This document shows positions 8,656 through 17,724 of a DNA stretch of 53,923 nucleotides, piece after piece. The position numbers were made by a program, and so were the translations under genes. This stretch comes from Paraburkholderia sp. Ac-20340 (GTDB taxonomy: Bacteria; Pseudomonadota; Gammaproteobacteria; Burkholderiales; Burkholderiaceae). The number at the start of each line of letters is the position of its first letter. The stretch's first letter is position 1. The DNA lies in contig NZ_JAAGPR010000048.1 of assembly GCF_017104965.1 (NCBI RefSeq), forward strand, positions 1 to 53,923. The letters run 5' to 3'. The notes under the pieces were generated by a model, which worked only from the letters and a program-made list of their open reading frames with translations, had not been told where the DNA came from and did no database searches.

Positions 8656-11019
8656 ATGAAACGAACTCGGAGCGGTGTGCGCCGTGGCCGGGCGAGGCGC
8701 ATGGTATCGGTGGCCGTGCTGCTGGCGTTTTTCAGCGCCGCGGCGCATGCACAAGGACAGTTGATCAACGCGGGCGCAATGGATACGCGTGATCTGTATC
8801 TCGAAGTCGATGTGAACGGCCAGCGTACTGCCCAGATCGTGCACTTTCGCCAGTTGGGCGGCCATCTGTTCGCGACCGGCGAAGATCTTTCGCAGGTGGG
8901 CGTGGCGACGGCGCAACTCGGCATTGCAGACAGCGCGAGCGTCGATCTCGATTCGCTGCCGGGCCTGCATTATCGCTACGATGCGCAGCATCAGACGCTC
9001 GAACTGCAGATTCCCGATGCGATCCGCAAGCCTTTTGCCTTCGATACGCGTTCGGTTTCGGCGGTGCCGCCGGCCACGTCCGCACGCGGCTTCGTGTTCA
9101 ATTACGATGCGTTCGCGCAGGGCGGCTCGGCTTCCGAATTTGCACTCTGGAGCGAGGAGCGTTATTTCGATCCTCATGGAGTGCTAAGCAATACGGGCGT
9201 GGCGTATCTGTACCACGACCGCAACGAGTACGTGCGCTACGATAGTTCGTGGAGCATGTCGAATCCCGCGAACCTGAGCACCACGCAATTCGGCGACACG
9301 ATAACGTCGTCGCTCGCGTGGACGCGCTCGATCCGCATGGCCGGTTTTCAATACCGCAGCAACTTCGCCTTGCGGCCCGACCTCGTGACCTTCCCGGTGC
9401 CCGCGCTGCCGGGCAGCGCCGTGGTGCCCACGTCGGTCGATCTCTACATCAACAGCGTGCGCCAGTATTCGGGCAATGTGCCGAGCGGCCCGTTCATCAT
9501 CAACGATGTGCCTGGTATCACGGGCGCGGGCCAGGCCACGGTCATCACGCACGACGCGCTGGGCCGCACGATTTCGGCTTCCGTGCCGCTCTATGTCGAT
9601 ACGCGCCTGATGGCGGCGGGACTGTCGAGCTATTCGTTCGAAGCGGGCTTTTTGCGCCGTAATTACGGGCTCGATTCATTCGACTACGATACGAACCCCG
9701 CGGTGAGCGCTTCGTGGCGGTATGGCCTGAACGATCATGTGACGTTCGAAGCGCACGGCGAAGCCACCGGCGGTCTCGTCAATGCGGGCGGCGGCGTGCT
9801 GTTCGGCCTGGGCACGGCGGGTGTGCTCAACGGCTCGGTATCGGGCAGCGGCGGCAAACTCAATGGCGCGCAGTTGAGCCTCGGCTATCAGTACGTATCG
9901 CAACGGTTTTCCGTCGATGCCCAGACGATCCGCGCGTTCGGCAATTACGGCGATCTCGGTTCGCGCGACGGCTCGCCCGTGCCCGATATCACGGACCGCG
10001 TGACGCTGGCCGTGCCTTTTCTGCGCAATCAGACGGTGTCGCTCAGCTATATCGGCTACAAGATTCCTTCCGCGCCGGTTTCGCAGATCGGCTCGATTGC
10101 GTGGACATTTAACTTCGGCAATCTGGTGTCGCTGAATCTGAGCGCGTACCAGGATTTTCGCCAGCACGATTCGCGTGGCGTGCTGCTTTCCGCGAGTATC
10201 GGGCTGGGCGGCAACGCTTCGATCAACGCGACCGTGGGCCGTCAGGACGGGGCATCGACATGGAACGTCAATGCGTTGCGTCCGCCTGATTATTCGGGCG
10301 GCTGGGGCTGGGGCGTGCAGGCGGGCGGCACCGGCGCGACGCCGTTCCGCCAGGGCCAGTTGCAGTATCTGGGCCGCTATGGCGAGGCCACGGCTTCGGT
10401 GCAGCAGGTGGCGGGGCAGACGATTGGCGCGCTCGATCTGACCGGCGCGGTGGTGGTGATGGACGGCACCGTGCAGCCCGCGCGGCGTATCGACGATGGC
10501 TTTACGCTGGTGTCGACCGATGGCGTGTCGGGCATTCCGGTGCTGCACGAAAACCGTGTGATTGGCGTGACCGATGGCGGCGGTCATCTGTTGATCCCCG
10601 ACCTCAACTCCTTCCAGCACAATCAGGTGGCGATCGACGCCATGCATTTGCCCGTCGACGCGCGTATCGCCGATACCTCGATGGATGTGGTGCCGCAGGC
10701 GCAGTCGGGCGTGCTCGCGCACTTCGGCGTGACGCGCTATCACGCGGCTTCGATCATCGTGCACGACGCCGACGGCAAGCCGCTGCCCGCCGGCGCGCGC
10801 GTGCATCATGTGGAGAGCGGGCACGACACCATCATCGGCTATGACGGGCTGACTTTCGTCGATGGACTTGTGCCGCAGAATCATCTGCAGATCGAGTCAG
10901 GTGATAAACAGTGCGAAATATCGTTTGCGTGGGCTGAGGGCAAGGGCGATACCCTGCAGACCATCGGGCCGCTTGTGTGCCAGTTGCATGGGCAACAAGG
11001 CCAGGGAGCGCAGCCTTGA
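8656..11019 (+). CDS. Outer-membrane fimbrial usher (CsuD/PapC family)
   Basis: 787 residues: an arginine-rich n-region and signal peptide (cleavage near residue 32, AHAQG), an N-terminal chaperone-binding domain, a 24-strand beta-barrel with a plug domain, and C-terminal domains. The stretch around VPSGPFIINDVPGITGAGQATVITHDALGR is highly typical of ushers. It secretes and assembles the pilins. Start choice is uncertain: ATG 8656 gives the long n-region; ATG 8701 would give a compact signal peptide. A near-duplicate ATGAAACGAAC occurs just upstream at 8637 in another frame. The stop overlaps the TTG start of the next gene. Confidence 0.92.
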   Translation: MKRTRSGVRRGRARRMVSVAVLLAFFSAAAHAQGQLINAGAMDTRDLYLEVDVNGQRTAQIVHFRQLGGHLFATGEDLSQVGVATAQLGIADSASVDLDSLPGLHYRYDAQHQTLELQIPDAIRKPFAFDTRSVSAVPPATSARGFVFNYDAFAQGGSASEFALWSEERYFDPHGVLSNTGVAYLYHDRNEYVRYDSSWSMSNPANLSTTQFGDTITSSLAWTRSIRMAGFQYRSNFALRPDLVTFPVPALPGSAVVPTSVDLYINSVRQYSGNVPSGPFIINDVPGITGAGQATVITHDALGRTISASVPLYVDTRLMAAGLSSYSFEAGFLRRNYGLDSFDYDTNPAVSASWRYGLNDHVTFEAHGEATGGLVNAGGGVLFGLGTAGVLNGSVSGSGGKLNGAQLSLGYQYVSQRFSVDAQTIRAFGNYGDLGSRDGSPVPDITDRVTLAVPFLRNQTVSLSYIGYKIPSAPVSQIGSIAWTFNFGNLVSLNLSAYQDFRQHDSRGVLLSASIGLGGNASINATVGRQDGASTWNVNALRPPDYSGGWGWGVQAGGTGATPFRQGQLQYLGRYGEATASVQQVAGQTIGALDLTGAVVVMDGTVQPARRIDDGFTLVSTDGVSGIPVLHENRVIGVTDGGGHLLIPDLNSFQHNQVAIDAMHLPVDARIADTSMDVVPQAQSGVLAHFGVTRYHAASIIVHDADGKPLPAGARVHHVESGHDTIIGYDGLTFVDGLVPQNHLQIESGDKQCEISFAWAEGKGDTLQTIGPLVCQLHGQQGQGAQP

Positions 11020-11981
11020 AAGCGATCAGGCACGCGCTGTTGATGATCGGCGTCTGTCTCGCGCTGCTGCTGGGCGCGAGCAGCGCGCAGGCGCAGAGTT
11101 GCACGGCGGTGGCCAATCCCGTGTCGTTCGGCTCGGTCAGCCCGATCGCGGGCGTTGCGGTCACCGCGACCACCACCATCGCCGTGACCTGCACATGGCC
11201 CGCGGTCTCGCTCACACCCGATGTGCTGGTGTGTCTGAATCTGGGCGGTACAAGCCCGCGTGTGCTCACCAACGGCACCAACCAGTTGAGCTACGACCTC
11301 TTTCGCGATGCGGGCCACAGCCAGGCGTGGGGCTCGACGTATTCGGGCACGACGCCTATTTCGCTCACGATGGCCAAACCGAGCGGCACCACGCTCACGA
11401 CCAACGTGACTGTTTATGGCCAGATAAGCTCCGCGCAGCCCACGGTGCCCACTGTGAATAACGCGAGCACGGTCTATACGCAGAACTTCGGCGGTACCAC
11501 CACGTCGATCAATTACGGCTTCTATTTGCTGATTGCGCCGACTTGCGCATCGCTGGGAACGGGCGGCACGTTTCCTTTTTCGGTCACGGCCACGGTCATC
11601 AATAACTGCAATATCACCGCGACGAATGTGGCGTTTGGTTCGGCGGGCGTGCTGTCATCGGCGCTCAAGGCGACCGGGGCTATCACCACGGTCTGTACCA
11701 ATGGCGATGCCTTCAAGATCGCGCTCAATGGCGGCGCGAGCGGTAATGTCGCTGCGCGCGCGATGCAGCGCTCGGGTGGCGGGGGAGCGGTGAATTACCA
11801 GCTCTATCTGGATTCAGGGCATAGCAGCGCGTGGGGCGACGGCACAGGTGGCACATCCACACAGGCCGGCACGGGTTCCGGCACGCAGCAGGTTTTCACG
11901 GTCTATGGACAGGTGCCCGCACAAACTACGCCAACGCCTGGCAGCTATAGCGACACCATTACCGCCACAATCTATTTCTGA
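11016..11981 (+). CDS. Two-domain spore coat U protein, probable pilus tip adhesin (CsuE-like)
   Basis: 321 residues from TTG at 11016, overlapping the usher stop (TTGA), followed directly by a good signal peptide ending AQAQSC. Two SCPU domains in tandem: residues ~27-175 (SCTAVANPVSFGSVS...) and ~190-321 (NCNITATNVAFGSAG... ending TITATIYF). In Csu pili the two-domain subunit sits at the tip and binds hydrophobic surfaces; the same layout suggests that role here. Cysteines in both domains are suited to disulfides. It closes the operon; the role is by analogy. Confidence 0.82.
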   Translation: MKAIRHALLMIGVCLALLLGASSAQAQSCTAVANPVSFGSVSPIAGVAVTATTTIAVTCTWPAVSLTPDVLVCLNLGGTSPRVLTNGTNQLSYDLFRDAGHSQAWGSTYSGTTPISLTMAKPSGTTLTTNVTVYGQISSAQPTVPTVNNASTVYTQNFGGTTTSINYGFYLLIAPTCASLGTGGTFPFSVTATVINNCNITATNVAFGSAGVLSSALKATGAITTVCTNGDAFKIALNGGASGNVAARAMQRSGGGGAVNYQLYLDSGHSSAWGDGTGGTSTQAGTGSGTQQVFTVYGQVPAQTTPTPGSYSDTITATIYF

Positions 11982-12175
11982 TCGACAGAATCCGATCCCC
12001 TTGACGTCAAAAATCGAAACTTACCATTGCGCAGAACGCGCTTAATTATTCGCAGCACTCTTCCTAAACTGGTCGTTAGCTGGCGTCGAACGCATTGCGC
12101 GTCGCCAAAGCTGATTGAGAAATAAAAAGCAGATCGTTTAGATCGGTATTTCAATCCAATATGGAGGAGCACATC

Positions 12176-12457
12176 ATGAACCAGGCAACTCGCACGCTAA
12201 TCGCGATCGCCGCGCTGGCCCTGTCGGGCGGCGCTTTTGCGCAGAACAACACGCTGGCGACGCCGAGCGTCAAATCGCCGGTGAGCGCAACGACTGAATC
12301 GAGCGGCTATGGCACGCCAGCCGCCGCCAATACGGAAAGCGGTATGAGTGCAGCAGCGCAGGGCGCGAGCCAGCAGAACGCTACAGCGGTTACTGGCGCC
12401 TATGGCGCGAACAATACGCTGGCACGGCCGAGCGTGAAGTCGCCCGCGGCTCAATAA
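12176..12457 (+). CDS. Small exported protein of unknown function, with an internal repeat
   Basis: 93 residues. ATG at 12176 is chosen over an in-frame ATG at 12161 because GGAGG lies at 12162-12167. A signal peptide ends near residue 22 (GGAFAQ). The mature ~70 residues are Ser/Ala/Thr/Asn-rich and low complexity. NNTLATPSVKSP follows the cleavage site and NNTLARPSVKSP ends the protein, a clear duplication. A central SGYGTPAAANTES segment resembles one in the small exported protein at 50051. No cysteines or catalytic motifs. Function unknown; a strong terminator follows. Confidence 0.7.
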   Translation: MNQATRTLIAIAALALSGGAFAQNNTLATPSVKSPVSATTESSGYGTPAAANTESGMSAAAQGASQQNATAVTGAYGANNTLARPSVKSPAAQ

Positions 12458-12497
12458 GCGTCGAATGAAGGTCGAATGAGCGTCGAATAGACGTAGT

Positions 12498-12530
12498 AAA
12501 AAAACCGCTGCTCGGTGCAGCGGTTTTTTT
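12498..12530. terminator. Bidirectional rho-independent terminator
   Basis: Arms 12498-12511 and 12517-12530 (A-run + CCGCTGC / GCAGCGG + T-run) around TCGGT. An A-run leads and a T-run follows, so it can end both the rightward small exported gene and the leftward LysE gene. The sequence GTCGAATG/GTCGAATAG is repeated three times just before it (12460-12490). Confidence 0.85.
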
Positions 12531-12548
12531 ATGCCTTCATGGCGATTT

Positions 12549-13181
12549 TTACACGCCGCCTTGCACCGTTCCGGCAAGCCCGGCGACGGCTAGCACCAGC
12601 AAAAACCCCGCAGACAGAATGGAAATCCAGCGTTGCTGACGATGAATCAGCGGATGTCTGCACGCCGCGATATAGCTGCTCAGGATCGTGAAATCGACAA
12701 TGATCCACATCGCCGCCAGAATCAGCAGGCTCACACGCGAATCCGAAGTGACGCCGATAAACTGCGGAAAGAACGCAACAAAAAACAGCACGTCCTTGGG
12801 ATTGGCAATGCCCACAAAAAAGCCCTGAAACGTAGCGGGCAAACGCTGCGGTGTGGCAGCGGCGCCAGGCGTTGTCTTATCGCCGCTCCGCCATTCGCCG
12901 TACAAGGTGCGGATCGCCAGTATCGAAACGAAGACGCAGCCCAGAACCTGCAAGCCCGCAAGCAGGCGATCGCTGACTAACACCACGCCAAAGACCATCA
13001 ACGTTGCCACGGCGATCAACACCAGGCTGGCGGCGTTCGCGCCCACGGCAGTGAGAAAGCCCTGCTGGACACCGCGTCGCGCCGCATTGCCCACCACGAG
13101 CATGACGACAGGGCCGGGTGTTGCGATCAGCAGAACGATTGCCGCCACATAGGCGAGCAGAAGCGTGTAGTGGAGATTCAT
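12549..13181 (-). CDS. LysE/RhtB family amino-acid exporter
   Basis: 210 residues with about six membrane segments and the family's N-terminal ATPGPVVMLVVGNAARRGVQQG signature (residues ~20-40), which marks LysE/RhtB translocators exporting amino acids or related small metabolites by proton motive force. A central hydrophilic loop carries the GDKTTPGAAATPQ segment, followed by FFVGIANPKDVLFFVAFFPQF, also typical. It is divergent from a LysR regulator whose start is 130 bases away, the usual arrangement of a regulator and its exporter. The exported substrate cannot be named. Confidence 0.88.
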   Translation of the reverse strand: MNLHYTLLLAYVAAIVLLIATPGPVVMLVVGNAARRGVQQGFLTAVGANAASLVLIAVATLMVFGVVLVSDRLLAGLQVLGCVFVSILAIRTLYGEWRSGDKTTPGAAATPQRLPATFQGFFVGIANPKDVLFFVAFFPQFIGVTSDSRVSLLILAAMWIIVDFTILSSYIAACRHPLIHRQQRWISILSAGFLLVLAVAGLAGTVQGGV

Positions 13182-13311
13182 GAGTAAAAGTCGAATTTAA
13201 AGCCGTGCGCGAAGAGTGCGGTTAAGGCGTGAAACCATGCAGATCGCGTAGATGGGTATAGTATTGCCGCTCAGCACCGCAGTCGAAAAACGGAAAATAC
13301 TGCGCGAAAGC

Positions 13312-14259
13312 ATGACTTTTACTCATGGTACGCCCGCCTTGAAAACCCAACCTTTGCCACCGGTTTACGCCTTGCGTGCGTTCGAAAGCGCTGCACGCAC
13401 AGGTTCGTTCACGCTCGCCGCAGAAGAACTCAATCTCACGCAAAGTGCCGTGAGCAAACACGTGAAGACGCTCGAAGATTATTTCGGCCGCAAACTGTTT
13501 GTGCGCCAGGGGCCGAAGTTGCACCTGACGGCGCAGGCGCAGATATTTGCGTCGGGGCTCAGGCGCGGTTTCCGGCAGATCGAAGAGGCCTGTGCGGTGT
13601 TTCAGGCGCCGCGCGATGTGCTGCGGCTGAAAGCGCCTTCGACGCTGACCATGCGCTGGCTGCTCGACGCGCTCGCGGCGTTTCGCAAGACGCAGCCCGG
13701 GTTCGAAGTGCAGATCGCCAGCGTGTGGATGGATGTCGATACGGTCGATTTTTTCAGCGAGCCCTACGATTGCGCGATCCTGCTCGGCGGCGGCCGGTTT
13801 GGCGAAGGCACGCACAGCGTCAAGCTATTCGATGAATGGCTGATCCCGATCTGCTCGCGTGCGCTCGCGCCAGCGGCGCGCGCGAATCTGGGCGCGTGCG
13901 ATCTGATTCATCCGTCAACCGACCGCCGCGACTGGCGCCGCTGGCTGAAGGCGAGCGGCCACGCTGGTCACATCGACATCACGCGTGGCCAGGTTTTCGA
14001 CATGCTCGAACAGGGGATGGCCGCGGCCGCCGCGGGCCACGGTGTTTCGATTGGCGATCTCGCGCTTTGCGCGAGCGCGATCGATGCGCGGCAGCTCGTG
14101 CTGCCGTTCAAGACGGCCGTGAGCAGCGGCGACGCGTATTACCTGAGCCGGCCGGAGGACTCGGACAAAGCCGCGCAGGTGCAGGAACTGCACGCCTTCC
14201 TCGCGAGCCGGACGCCGAAACTCGACTATCCGGGCATCGCGTTCAAGGCGCTGCGCTAA
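13312..14259 (+). CDS. LysR-family transcriptional regulator (GcvA-like)
   Basis: 315 residues from ATG 13312. The winged helix-turn-helix (residues ~17-75) reads ALRAFESAARTGSFTLAAEELNLTQSAVSKHVKTLE, closest to the GcvA subgroup. The effector domain follows (about 105-300). Longer in-frame starts exist (13252), but the coding style before 13312 is poor. It is divergent from the LysE exporter and probably controls it, binding in the 130-base gap; that link rests on position only. Confidence 0.88.
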   Translation: MTFTHGTPALKTQPLPPVYALRAFESAARTGSFTLAAEELNLTQSAVSKHVKTLEDYFGRKLFVRQGPKLHLTAQAQIFASGLRRGFRQIEEACAVFQAPRDVLRLKAPSTLTMRWLLDALAAFRKTQPGFEVQIASVWMDVDTVDFFSEPYDCAILLGGGRFGEGTHSVKLFDEWLIPICSRALAPAARANLGACDLIHPSTDRRDWRRWLKASGHAGHIDITRGQVFDMLEQGMAAAAAGHGVSIGDLALCASAIDARQLVLPFKTAVSSGDAYYLSRPEDSDKAAQVQELHAFLASRTPKLDYPGIAFKALR

Positions 14260-14275
14260 TGCCGGGGCGAGCCAA

Positions 14276-14572
14276 TCAGAACGTGACCGTCCACAGCGCA
14301 TTCGCGGTGCGCTGCGCGCCGAATTGCACCGCCGAGGTGATGCGGATGGGCGAAGCGTCGGCGTGGGAGACGAGGTAGGGCTCGCCGTGCAGGCAACTGA
14401 CGGCGGGCGCGACACTGTCGTCGACGGCGCTCACGAGGCAGGATTGCTGGACGACAAGACTCACGACCATGGTGGCCGGTGAGGGTTCGGCGGCGTCGCC
14501 GGTGGCGAGAACCGAAAGACTGAGGGCGAGGCCGAAGGCCAAAGCCAGCCAGAGGCGGATGGGGCGGGACAT
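14276..14572 (-). CDS. Small exported protein, possibly a minimal spore coat U-like domain
   Basis: 98 residues with a signal peptide (about residues 1-28, ending ATGDAA). The mature ~70 residues have two cysteines in contexts like those of SCPU pilins (VVQQSCLVSA and APAVSCLHGEPYLVS) and end in a beta-strand-like LWTVTF. The pattern V-x-C...PY-x-V parallels the pilin at 7261 (VTCTNTTPYNVG). The link to SCPU is my own reading; the protein is far shorter than a normal SCPU domain. It is convergent with the LysR gene, 16 bases apart. Confidence 0.55.
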   Translation of the reverse strand: MSRPIRLWLALAFGLALSLSVLATGDAAEPSPATMVVSLVVQQSCLVSAVDDSVAPAVSCLHGEPYLVSHADASPIRITSAVQFGAQRTANALWTVTF

Positions 14573-14704
14573 GTTCGGAAACGATTCTGGAATGCCGGAT
14601 TCGCGGATTCGATAACGGCGACTGAAACGGTGGTGGGAACAGCGTCTATCCCTTTGTCGGCAGCGCGGCGCAAAAGTTGAGCGCTGCGGCGATCGGCAGC
14701 AGTT

Positions 14705-15115
14705 TCAGACTGGGTTTTGGGTCATGGGGCGCGATCCTCGCGGTACGGCGCGCGGTGTCAGAACGGCCAGCACGGCCGCGATCACGAAAAGCGCGGGCAC
14801 ATCGCCCAGCAGATGGCCGGCATGGCCGGGCGTCGCGAGCGACTGCACGGTCATGATCGCGCCGTGCACCACGCTGGACCAGACCGTGAACCAGATCAGG
14901 CTCAGATGGCCGAGCGGATCACGTGCGGCGCGCATCAGAAACACGCCGAGCGTCGCATAAATGCCGGCGATCATGAGCGGATAGTCCGAATGCCCGCTAT
15001 GCCAGGCCCAGCCAGCAGGCCAGAGCACCATCAGCGGATAGACGGCGAAGGTGGCGATCGCACCGGTCACGAGGAGCGCGAGGCGCAGATATCGCAGGCG
15101 TGCAGGGTCGTCCAT
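14705..15115 (-). CDS. Small integral membrane protein, DUF6632-like
   Basis: 136 residues from ATG 15115, with four predicted membrane segments (about residues 10-30, 42-62, 70-90, 105-125). Conserved-looking features are YPLMVLWPAGWAWHSGHSDYPLMI, MRAARDPLGHLSLIWFTVWSSVVHGAIM and GDVPALFVIA, the pattern I associate with DUF6632 proteins, which have no known function. An in-frame upstream start at 15184 adds a poor leader. It lies head-to-head with the zinc-type TonB receptor, and the Zur-like box lies ~190 bases upstream of its start, so co-regulation is possible but unproven. Confidence 0.65.
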   Translation of the reverse strand: MDDPARLRYLRLALLVTGAIATFAVYPLMVLWPAGWAWHSGHSDYPLMIAGIYATLGVFLMRAARDPLGHLSLIWFTVWSSVVHGAIMTVQSLATPGHAGHLLGDVPALFVIAAVLAVLTPRAVPRGSRPMTQNPV

Positions 15116-15307
15116 GACTTTGACTCCGCCCGCGCGAGTGTGGGCCGATGGCGACAATATGCGCGCGGGCCACGCCGCTTGCAAGTCTGTCGAAAGAATT
15201 TGTCGATGCGGCTGGAATCCTTGCCTGCCGGGTTATCGGCCGGATTCCCCTGCTGCCGTTCCGCCATTTCTGTCCCAAGCCAACTGAAAAATTTCTTCAC
15301 AATTGGT

Positions 15308-15326
15308 AATGTTATAACGTAACATT
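15308..15326. promoter_or_regulatory. Zur-type operator (zinc-responsive)
   Basis: AATGTTATAACGTAACATT is a near-perfect inverted repeat: arms AATGTTA/TAACATT are broken only at the centre. It matches the core of the known Zur box of gamma- and beta-proteobacteria (GAAATGTTATAwTATAACATTTC). It lies 46 bases before the start of a TonB receptor with ZnuD-like sequence. Confidence 0.8.
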
Positions 15327-15372
15327 CGCGTCGACTGTTGCGGGCAGCCATGCACGCAGAACAGAGCAAACC

Positions 15373-17622
15373 ATGCGCGGCGCACGCGGGCCCAGGGGAA
15401 TTGGCCACGCGCCGCGTTTCAATCCACCGACGCAAAAAACAACCATCGTGGCGATTTCAACCGAGTCTGAATCTTCAGCGAAGCAGCGGCGCGCGCGTCG
15501 TTTGCCCAGCCCGCAACGCGCTTTTTCGTCCCGCGCGACGCTTTTGCGCCTCACGCCTGTCTCGTTCGCTCTCGTGAGCGCGCTGGTTCATGGGCAGTCC
15601 ACGGACAGCGCAACAAACACCGCAACAAGCACCGCAACAGCGCAGCAAAACACCGCCGACGCCACGCTCGCGCCGGTGTTCGTCACCGCGAATCCGCTCG
15701 GCGATAAAGACCTGATCGCGCCCGCGACTTCGCTCAGTGGCGACGCGCTCACACTGCGCGCGGCCAATTCGATCGGCGAGACGCTCAACGGTCTGCCGGG
15801 CGTCTCGACCACGACTTATGGCCCGATGGTCGGCCGTCCGATCATTCGCGGCATGGACGGCGACCGCATCCGCATGCTGCAGAACGGCGTCGCGGCCTGG
15901 GACGCGTCCTCGCTCTCGTACGACCATGCCGTGCCGCAAGACCCGCTCACGGTCGAGCGCGTCGAAATCGTGCGCGGCCCGGCGGCGCTGCTTTATGGCG
16001 GCAACGCGATCGGCGGCGTGGTCAACACCATCGACAACCGCATTCCGCGCGAGCCGATCCAGGGCGTGACGGGCGCCGTCGATGCGAGCTACGGCGGCGC
16101 CAACGACGCCCGCGCGGGCGCCGCGCAAGTGGAGGCCGGCAATGGCCAGTTCGCCTTCCATGTGGACGCCTTCGACCGCGACACCAGCAACGAACGCATT
16201 CCCGGCTACGCGCATTCGGCGCGCCAACGCGCGCTCGACGGCAGCGACGCGAGCGAAGCCTACGGCAGCATCCCGAACAGCGATGGCCGCTGGCACGGCG
16301 GCGCGGTCGGCACCTCGTACACCTGGGCCGATGGCTACGCGGGCGTGTCGTACAACGGTTACCAGGCCGATTACGGCTCGGTTGCCGAAGACGATGTGCG
16401 CCTGCGCATGCATCAGGACCACGTGGCCGTGGCCTCGGAAGTTCGCAACCTGAGCGGCCCGTTCAGCCAGTTGAAATTCGACTTCGGCTACACCGATTAC
16501 GAGCACCGCGAAATCGATAACGGCGAAGTGGGCACGACGTTCCGCAATCACGGTTACGAAGCGCGGCTGGAAGCGCGCCACAAGAAGATCGGCCCTTTCG
16601 AAGGCGCGATTGGCGTGCAGGTGAGCCAGAACACGTTTTCCGCGCTCGGCGACGAAGCGCTCGTGCCGACCACGCAGACCACCAACGTCGCGCTATTCGG
16701 TCTCGAAGAATGGAATGTCACGCCGGCGCTCAAGCTGAGCCTGGGCGCGCGTTACGAGCACGTGAAACTCGACCCCACGCCCAACGGCAACGATAAATTC
16801 GCCAGCGCGCAAGGGCGTGATTTCAACGCGGGCAGCCTTTCCGCAGGCGCGCTCTACAAGCTCGCGCCGGCCTGGTCGATTGTCGGCGACATCGCCTATA
16901 CGGAACGCGCGCCTACGTTCTACGAGTTGTACGCGAACGGTCCGCACGACGCGACGGGCCAATATCTGATCGGCAACCCGGATGCGCAGAAGGAGAAAGC
17001 GGTTTCGACGGATCTGTCGCTGCGCTTCGAAAGCGGCCCGAACAAGGCCAGCGCGGGCGTGTTCTACAGCCGCTTCCGCAACTATCTGACCGAGTACAAC
17101 ACGGGCCGCCTCGTCAACGACGATGACGAAGTCGTCCCCGCCGGCACCGACGATGCGCTCAACGAAGCCGTCTATCGCGGCGTGCGCGCCGAGTTCTACG
17201 GCGTGGAAATCGACGGTAAATGGCGCGTGTTCGAGAAGGGCGCGCATCGCGTGGATGTGTCGTTCACGGCGGACTACACGCATGCACGCAATGTCGATAC
17301 CGGCGCGCCGTTGCCGCGGATTGCGCCGCTGCGCGCGACGCTGGCGGGCGAATATGGCTACGGGCCGTTCGGCGCGCGCGCGGAACTCGTGCATGCGTGG
17401 GCGCAGCATCGCGTGCCGGAGGACGACGAGCCGACCGATGGTTACACCACGCTCGCGGTGATCCTCACGTACAAGTTTCACGTGGGATCGACGAACTGGC
17501 TGGCCTACGTGCGCGGCGATAACCTCACGAATCAGGACGTGCGTTACGCCAGTTCGGTTGTACGCGATATCGCACCGGAAGGCGGACGCAGCGTGATGGT
17601 CGGCTTGAGGACGACGTTCTAG
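15373..17622 (+). CDS. znuD: TonB-dependent receptor, probable zinc receptor of the ZnuD type
   Basis: 749 residues from ATG 15373; a GTG at 15448 would give 724. A long basic leader precedes a hydrophobic signal (ending near residue 74). The plug domain follows (PVFVTANPLG, SIGETLNGLPGVSTTTYGPMVGRPIIRGMDGDRIRMLQNG, VEIVRGPAALLYGG), then a 22-strand barrel ending in TTF. Histidines cluster in MHQDHVAVASE and YEHREIDNGEVGTTFRNHGYEARLEARHKK, a segment I associate with ZnuD. With the Zur box upstream, uptake of zinc (or free heme, also reported for ZnuD) across the outer membrane is likely. No zinc ABC transporter is nearby. The start is uncertain because neither candidate has a strong ribosome-binding site. 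Confidence 0.82.
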   Translation: MRGARGPRGIGHAPRFNPPTQKTTIVAISTESESSAKQRRARRLPSPQRAFSSRATLLRLTPVSFALVSALVHGQSTDSATNTATSTATAQQNTADATLAPVFVTANPLGDKDLIAPATSLSGDALTLRAANSIGETLNGLPGVSTTTYGPMVGRPIIRGMDGDRIRMLQNGVAAWDASSLSYDHAVPQDPLTVERVEIVRGPAALLYGGNAIGGVVNTIDNRIPREPIQGVTGAVDASYGGANDARAGAAQVEAGNGQFAFHVDAFDRDTSNERIPGYAHSARQRALDGSDASEAYGSIPNSDGRWHGGAVGTSYTWADGYAGVSYNGYQADYGSVAEDDVRLRMHQDHVAVASEVRNLSGPFSQLKFDFGYTDYEHREIDNGEVGTTFRNHGYEARLEARHKKIGPFEGAIGVQVSQNTFSALGDEALVPTTQTTNVALFGLEEWNVTPALKLSLGARYEHVKLDPTPNGNDKFASAQGRDFNAGSLSAGALYKLAPAWSIVGDIAYTERAPTFYELYANGPHDATGQYLIGNPDAQKEKAVSTDLSLRFESGPNKASAGVFYSRFRNYLTEYNTGRLVNDDDEVVPAGTDDALNEAVYRGVRAEFYGVEIDGKWRVFEKGAHRVDVSFTADYTHARNVDTGAPLPRIAPLRATLAGEYGYGPFGARAELVHAWAQHRVPEDDEPTDGYTTLAVILTYKFHVGSTNWLAYVRGDNLTNQDVRYASSVVRDIAPEGGRSVMVGLRTTF

Positions 17623-17684
17623 CCCTACAGCGCGCTCCAGCGGAATCGATGACTTCAGCTTGAATAGTCATCCTAAGTGAATGA

Positions 17685-17714
17685 GCGAAGGCGGCATGCA
17701 AATGCCGCCTTCGC
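17685..17714. terminator. 13-bp perfect hairpin between convergent genes
   Basis: Arms 17685-17697 (GCGAAGGCGGCAT) and 17702-17714 with a GCAA tetraloop. It lies between the converging TonB receptor and histidine kinase genes and could end both transcripts. No T-run on either side. Confidence 0.6.
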
Positions 17715-17724
17715 CGTGACGCTT

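Noticed and set aside
12460..12490. Three GTCGAAT repeats before the terminator as a CRISPR or tandem array
   Set aside because: Only three short units with uneven spacing, no spacers of constant length, and no cas genes in the window.
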